The notes below the pieces were generated by a model that did no database searches, was not told the DNA's origin, and saw only the letters and a list, made by a program, of their open reading frames with translations. Positions 59,632 to 64,000 of a stretch of 64,000 bases of DNA are shown here, one piece after another. A program made the position numbers and the translations under genes. How positions within the stretch are numbered: the first letter of the stretch is position 1; each line of letters starts with the position of its first letter. This stretch comes from Folioceros fuciformis (taxonomy: Eukaryota > Anthocerotophyta > Anthocerotopsida > Anthocerotales): the NCBI GenBank assembly GCA_049999805.1, contig JBNGIO010006373.1, positions 561,779 to 625,778 on the forward strand. Direction: 5' to 3'.

Positions 59632-60750
59632 AGCCGGATCCCGCCAACCGCCTGGCGGTTGCCTGGCGATCCAGCCAAGCGCCCGCCGCCGGGTGTTTGG
59701 GCTGCTGGGTGCCTGCTCGCCCTTAGCAATCGGGATGCTGCTAACCCGGCCCTCCTCCGGATCCAGCCGAGTCCCGTTGAGCCTGGCTTCCGCCCTGGCT
59801 AGACTGCCTGTCTGCTGCCGGCCGGATCCGCTTGCCAGCCCGAAGAGCCCTAGGCCACTGCCTGCGTGCAGACTGGCTAGCCTCCCCGTCGCCAGCAATC
59901 TTTCCCTCGGCCAGGCGGCTGCCTGGCCGGATCTGCCTAATAGCCAGTCAGCCGTCCTGACTGTCCTACTGGATCCCGCTGCAGCAGGTCCGCTAGCTAG
60001 CCTCTCTGCCAGCCTTCCCAGCCCGGATCCACTCCTAGCTTGGATTCGGCCCTGATTCGCTACCACCGGCCCGGCTAGCTGATCAACCAGGCCTCCTCGG
60101 ATCCACCAGCAACTAGCTTGCTTGGCCTGGCCGTGCCGAGCTGGACCAGCCACAGCCAGCCCGGCTTCGGAGTCGGCCAGCCAGCCAGCCCCATTGCCGC
60201 TGCTGGCTGCCTGCCATCCTGGTCCATCCCGCTGCCAGTAGGCCAGGCGACTGCTTGGCTACGACAGCTAGCCTGGCCGTTGCCTGGATTCCAACCAGCC
60301 AACCCCTTAATCCGCCTCAGACTCGCCCGCCGGCTAGTCGGGCTGTCATGGCTGGGTCCACCTGCAGCCGGTCCGCCAGCCTACTGCCGCTGCTTTCCCA
60401 AAGGCCGCAAGCTGGCTCCTGCCTTCCGAATCCGGCCAGATCCTGGCCACCGACCTCGCATCTCGCCAGTCTGCTGATCCAGCCACCTGTGCTCTCGTGA
60501 TCCCTATCTATCTACCCGATGCACCATGGCAGTGTCCCGACACCTCCATCCCCACGACCAGTTCTAGGGTTCCCTGTCATCTGCACACCTGTGACCTCTT
60601 ACCACACGTCCTACTTAGACCCTATTCCCTAAACCACTAATCTAACCTCTAAGCTAGCCTAATCTCCTACGAAATTCAATCAGAAATCTCAAAAAAAAGA
60701 AGCACTACCATTTTCCAGGGGATCTGTTCGTCATGTGGACTCCACATTAG

Positions 60751-61641
60751 TGATGAACTAGCCCTTGCTACAGGACATTACCCAGCTCAGAGGATTCCTG
60801 GGCATGGCCAGCTTCTATAGGCATTTTATCAAGGGCTTCAGCAGGATTGCTATACCCCTGAAGGATGCCCTTAGGCATTCCACAAACAAGCCCAGCTGGG
60901 AGCAGAGGTCGTTGTAGCTTTGGAGCAGCTGAAGTATTAGGCCCTTGGCTCGGCTCCCGTACTGGCCGTGGCAGATCCTCACATGCCATATACAATTCAT
61001 ACAGATGCGTCAGATTACGCCATAGGGCGATTCTATCCCAGCAAGGGAGGGCAATCGCCTATGAAAGCAGGAAGTTCCAAGAAGCACAACTAAACTATCC
61101 AGTGCATGATAAGGAAATGCTGGCCATTACCCATGCCCTGAAAGTTTGGCGACATTACCTCCTGGGACAGAAAGTGGTGTGTCACACAGATCATCACTCC
61201 TTGCAGCATTTCTTCTCTCAGCCCAACTTGAATGCTCGGCAGCGACTGTGGGCTGAAGCCCTAGCAGACTATTATCTGGAGATCCAGTATGTGTCACACT
61301 CAACTAATATGGTTGCAGATGCCTTGAGTTGGCGTGCCTGCACCCTCATGAGAACACAGTCCCAAACAATTCAATTAGTTCAGGACGGGATTCCCCATGA
61401 CCCAGCCTTGTTGCAACTGTACAGACAACTATTGACAGATGCACAGATGGGGGTCCCTACAGCACTTACCCAGCAGTATTTTCTTCAGGATGCTTGTGTG
61501 TATCGAAAGGGGAGACTGGTCATCCCTTCACAGCTCATGGAGGTGAAACAGGCCATCCTGCATGACATGCATGATTCGCCCATTTCGGGTCACCTGGGCA
61601 TTGACAAGACATATGCCAAAGTCAAGGAGTACTTCCATTAG
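60751..61641 (+). pseudogene. Ty3/gypsy RT connection and RNase H (broken)
   Basis: Resumes with PLLQDITQLRGFLGMASFYRHFIKGFSRIAIPLKDALRHSTNKPSW, then RNase H text: HTDASDYA-like (frame-shifted near 61000), GRAIAYESRKFQEAQLNYPVHDKEMLAITHALKVWRHYLLGQKVVCHTDHHSL and a second domain to HDSPISGHLGIDKTYAKVKEYF, which is the H-H part of the integrase zinc-binding region. It ends at a TAG where Trp is usual. Confidence 0.9.
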
Positions 61642-61647
61642 GAAGAG

Positions 61648-62703
61648 ATGCAAGCTGACTACATCAAATGGGTACGCTCCTGCCAGCAAGCCGAGCCCAG
61701 CCATCAGAAGACGCTAGGTCTGCTATTACCCCTGCAAATTCCGAGTGGACGATTCAGGTCAATTGCCATGGACTTCATCACCCACCTGCCATATACCCGT
61801 TCTGAAAAAGACAGTATCTGGGTGGTCACTGACAGGTTCTCCAAGGTCTGCCATTTTGTTCTTGTGACCTCCACCATCACAGCATGCAAGCTCGTTGAGG
61901 TATTCGTCTGTGAGATCTTCCGGTTGCATGGAGCCCCAGAAGACATCGTCTCTGACCAGGATGCTAAGTTCACCTCAGGGTTCTGGAGGACATTCATGGA
62001 AACCTTGGGCATCAAGCAAAACATGTCGTCAGCATATCATCCAGAAACAGACGGGCAAATAGAGAAACAGAACCAGGTCCTGGAAGACATGCTTCGCCAC
62101 TTCACTCATGAGAAACAGACTAGGTGGGAAGAACTCCTCCCTGTGCTGGAGTACGCCTACAACTCGTCGAAGCATGTGGCTACTTGGGTGGCCCCGTTCA
62201 AGCTACTCTATGGAGAAACTCCGCCACCACCAGGCTTGTGGCCCAGCAGCCAGGAGAAGTGGCACAGTGCAGCCGAGGTTACGGAGGATATCTGGCATGA
62301 GGTCAAGTTGGCGAAGGAGAAACTCCTCCCTAGTCGGGACAAATCCTGCAAATCAACCAACAAACATCATCAGGCAGTCAGCTACAGTGTCGGCCAACAG
62401 GTGTGGCTTCGCGTGAAACCACACCGATACCCAGCTCTCATCCAGTCGCGGAACAAGCTAGCCTACCGGTATGCCGGACCCTTCACAGTGTCCCTTCACC
62501 AGCTCGACCTCCCCACTGACTGGTGCCTCTACTGGACGTTCCACGTCTCCATGCTCAAGCCGGTGATCTCCTGCCCACCACCCACCGCCACAACCCAACC
62601 TGCACACCCACCAGACCCTTCTGCTGAACAGCGACCAGATCCACACCCTTCTCTCCGCCCAGCCCAGACCAAGGCCGCTCCACTAATCAATGCCCCGCCC
62701 TAG
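61648..62703 (+). pseudogene. Ty3/gypsy integrase (broken)
   Basis: A 351-codon open stretch continuing the integrase. The DDE core has AMDFITHLPYT, VVTDRFSKVCHF, IVSDQDAKFTSGFW and SSAYHPETDGQIEKQNQVLE, so the three acidic residues are present. Then follow ELLPVLEYAYNSSKH, SVGQQVWLRVK and a GPFTV...FHVSMLKP end as in Ty3/gypsy elements. The zinc-binding Cys pair is incomplete (SCQQAEPSHQ). No chromodomain is seen in the Pro-rich tail. It is the least damaged part of the element but lacks a start. Confidence 0.9.
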
Positions 62704-62987
62704 CCAGTCCCGCCGTTCCATACAGCTCTTGTTCAAAAACCCTAGCACAGCCGCCAAGTTTTGGCCCTCACCAGCCCCATCGTATCCTCCAGCGTTGCGA
62801 CCACCAGCTCCGATCCCGCTGTGTGTCGGAGTTCCTCGTGGCCTAGACAAGAGAACCCGACGGTGCTGCAACATGGGAACCCGCAGCCTTTTGCAATCAC
62901 TTCCCTCACTTGTGGGCTCAGAAGACAGCTTCCTGAGCTCCCAGACAGATCGGCTAGGAGGACCTGGCTAGCTTAAGTGGGGGAGAA

Positions 62988-63391
62988 TGACACACACGCA
63001 ACGATGGCCAATCCGCGTGTGGAGTTATCAGGAACGAAGCCACCTTCAGCCATAGCCGGACGAGACAGTAGGAACTGACCCAGAAGGTACCTAACGAGAT
63101 TGCGTAACGAAACAGACACCCAGGTTGAAGACAACTTTTAGACGAACCCTAACTTTGTATTGCCGTTAAGACGAATCCATAAGTAACCCTAGATTAACCA
63201 GCCACTAGACAGGGGATAAATAGCTTACTTAGGGAAAACTAACTGTAACGAACAGCTAACGGCCAAATAATCCTGGTTGTTGGGCAAGGACGCCAACTTC
63301 TTGGCTTGCCCCCATCTCATGTACAAATACCCGATCATGTAGCAATAAAAAACATCCTATCTCCACTAAGCTAGCTCGTACGGTCGTAGCA
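62988..63391 (+). repeat. 3' LTR
   Basis: 404 bp, TGACACACAC to TAGCA, colinear with the 5' LTR. It is preceded by a purine-rich tract and followed by the target duplication ATCAT (63392-63396). Confidence 0.93.
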
Positions 63392-63396
63392 ATCAT

Positions 63397-64000
63397 GATA
63401 CAAGAGATACTTTTTGTAAGTCATCAAATGCTTAGAGATACTTCTTACACATTGTTGCACCTTTTTGGTGTTTTGTCTCAACTCTTTCGAGGTGGATAGG
63501 TTTCTCATCTAATTTTTCTCAAGTAATTACAACATTTAGTTGAACCTTTAGACATATGGGGCGGTTTTTTTGTGAGTGCCCCATCCAGTGTCTTGAAACC
63601 TAGCTGGGCTCCTGCCGCCTTTGTGGCTTCGTCTCCCATGCTGGTGATCGTCACGCGCGTTCCTGCTCCTGGCGATTGTAACACTTCTCTCTTAGCTGCG
63701 AACTTCTCCATAACATGCTCGAGTCATTTCGTCAACTTTCTTGTATTTGTTTAGAAGGACTGCAATAAGTCTGTAGACTTTTTTTCTTGAATATTTCGGA
63801 AAAGAATAATCCTTCCAACATAAATGCACAAGGTGGACTTCAGTCATCCACTCCTGGTTAAGCAATTTTGAACATGATGTTTGGATTGTTTCAATTTCAT
63901 CTTGTAGTTGGAAGAGCCCCTAAAGAATTGCTCTTGTGGCCTAGGCCCCTCCTTGGCATCATACTACATGAAGCCAAATGTAAATTATATATCACGCATG
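63397..64000. other. AT-rich flank, no gene seen
   Basis: Sequence beyond the retrotransposon. No supported gene or repeat. Confidence 0.5.

Larger units (their letters stand above)
56976..60750. mobile_element. Unidentified 3.8-kb insertion in the gypsy pol region
   Basis: This segment separates the reverse transcriptase from its connection/RNase H part, exactly between VVE and the residues PLLQDITQLRGFLG, so it is an insertion. It has no transposase, polymerase or other domain that I recognise. It contains a 22-bp CCTAACC-type minisatellite, two short tandem duplications (47 and 43 bp), a long AGCC/GGCC-rich tract and a 54-bp minisatellite containing a 100-N gap, and ends near an A-run (about 60692). 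No clear terminal repeats or target duplication were found. A minus-strand frame pair at 58883-58328 (e.g. SRRSQVLGDLSELLGLVGKE) is open but not recognised. It could be a non-autonomous element, a composite, or captured genomic DNA. Confidence 0.7.
47104..63391 (+). mobile_element. Ty3/gypsy LTR retrotransposon carrying two nested insertions, defective
   Basis: A complete but dead Ty3/gypsy element of 16.3 kb including inserts. It is bounded by two LTRs (47104-47515 and 62988-63391) and by a 5-bp target duplication ATCAT (47099-47103 and 63392-63396). A primer-binding site matching initiator tRNA-Met (GTATCAGAGC, about 47522-47531) follows the 5' LTR, and a polypurine tract (AAGTGGGGGAGAA, about 62975-62987) precedes the 3' LTR. 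Gag, protease, reverse transcriptase, RNase H and integrase can be read in the plus-strand order typical of Ty3/gypsy, interrupted by many stops. A LINE sits in gag and an unidentified segment in pol. No chromodomain was recognised after the integrase. The LTRs differ at roughly thirty positions by eye, so the insertion is old. Confidence 0.93.

Noticed and set aside
59108-60055. 315-codon frame with SPAGRAARPNC repeats
   Set aside because: It is the translation of the 54-bp minisatellite and GC-rich tract, is open on both strands and spans an assembly gap. No evidence of a gene.
62460-62700. Possible chromodomain at the end of the integrase
   Set aside because: After the FHVSMLKP motif the sequence becomes Pro-rich, without the aromatic residues of a chromodomain.

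Overview
The window is nuclear DNA from a land plant. It has spliced genes with short GT-AG introns of about 80-150 bp, a plant-type U-box/ARM E3 ligase, a B-type cyclin, a BCKDH E2, a TH2-like phosphatase, a large PLS-class PPR family and plant-style Ty3/gypsy and LINE elements. The many near-identical intronless PLS-PPR genes and the short introns suggest a seedless plant (lycophyte, hornwort or fern), but this is an inference and I cannot name the species. There are two assembly gaps, 10 N at 14006-14015 and 100 N at 59311-59410.

Layout. 1-2200 is AT-rich and holds a dead Tigger/pogo-type transposase fragment. 2232-20083 is a gene-dense, single-copy region: U-box/ARM protein (-), intronless cyclin B (-), mitochondrial BCKDH E2 (+, 7 exons), phytochrome-interacting-type ankyrin protein (-, 3 exons), TH2-like HAD phosphatase (-, 3 exons), DUF151 bifunctional-nuclease-like protein (-, 5' end unresolved) and a class I SAM O-methyltransferase (+, 9 exons). 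20832-38805 is a tandem array of six intronless PLS-class PPR genes, all on the minus strand and all ending in an E-type C-terminus without a DYW domain, with decayed PPR pieces between some of them. 40924-44178 is a 7-exon gene for a plant protein of unknown function, and 44570-46346 is a 9-exon GPN3 GTPase gene (-).

47104-63391 is one large nested transposon block. A Ty3/gypsy element has LTRs of 412 and 404 bp, a 5-bp target duplication ATCAT, a primer-binding site and a polypurine tract. Its gag is split by a full-length LINE (49401-55305, with an 11-bp target duplication and an A-tail). Its pol is split by an unidentified insertion of about 3.8 kb rich in minisatellites. Both recognised elements are dead, and their stop codons are strikingly often TAG.

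The genes do not form one pathway. The most coherent system is the PPR array: conserved N- and C-terminal blocks flank a variable number of about 100-residue P-L-S modules (3, 3, 6, 6, 8 and 6 copies of the MY-x-K-x-G-type motif). This looks like a locus generating organelle RNA-binding proteins of different length and specificity by gain and loss of whole modules. Exon borders were placed by eye from reading frame, GT/AG signals and remembered family conservation; no alignment or search was run.
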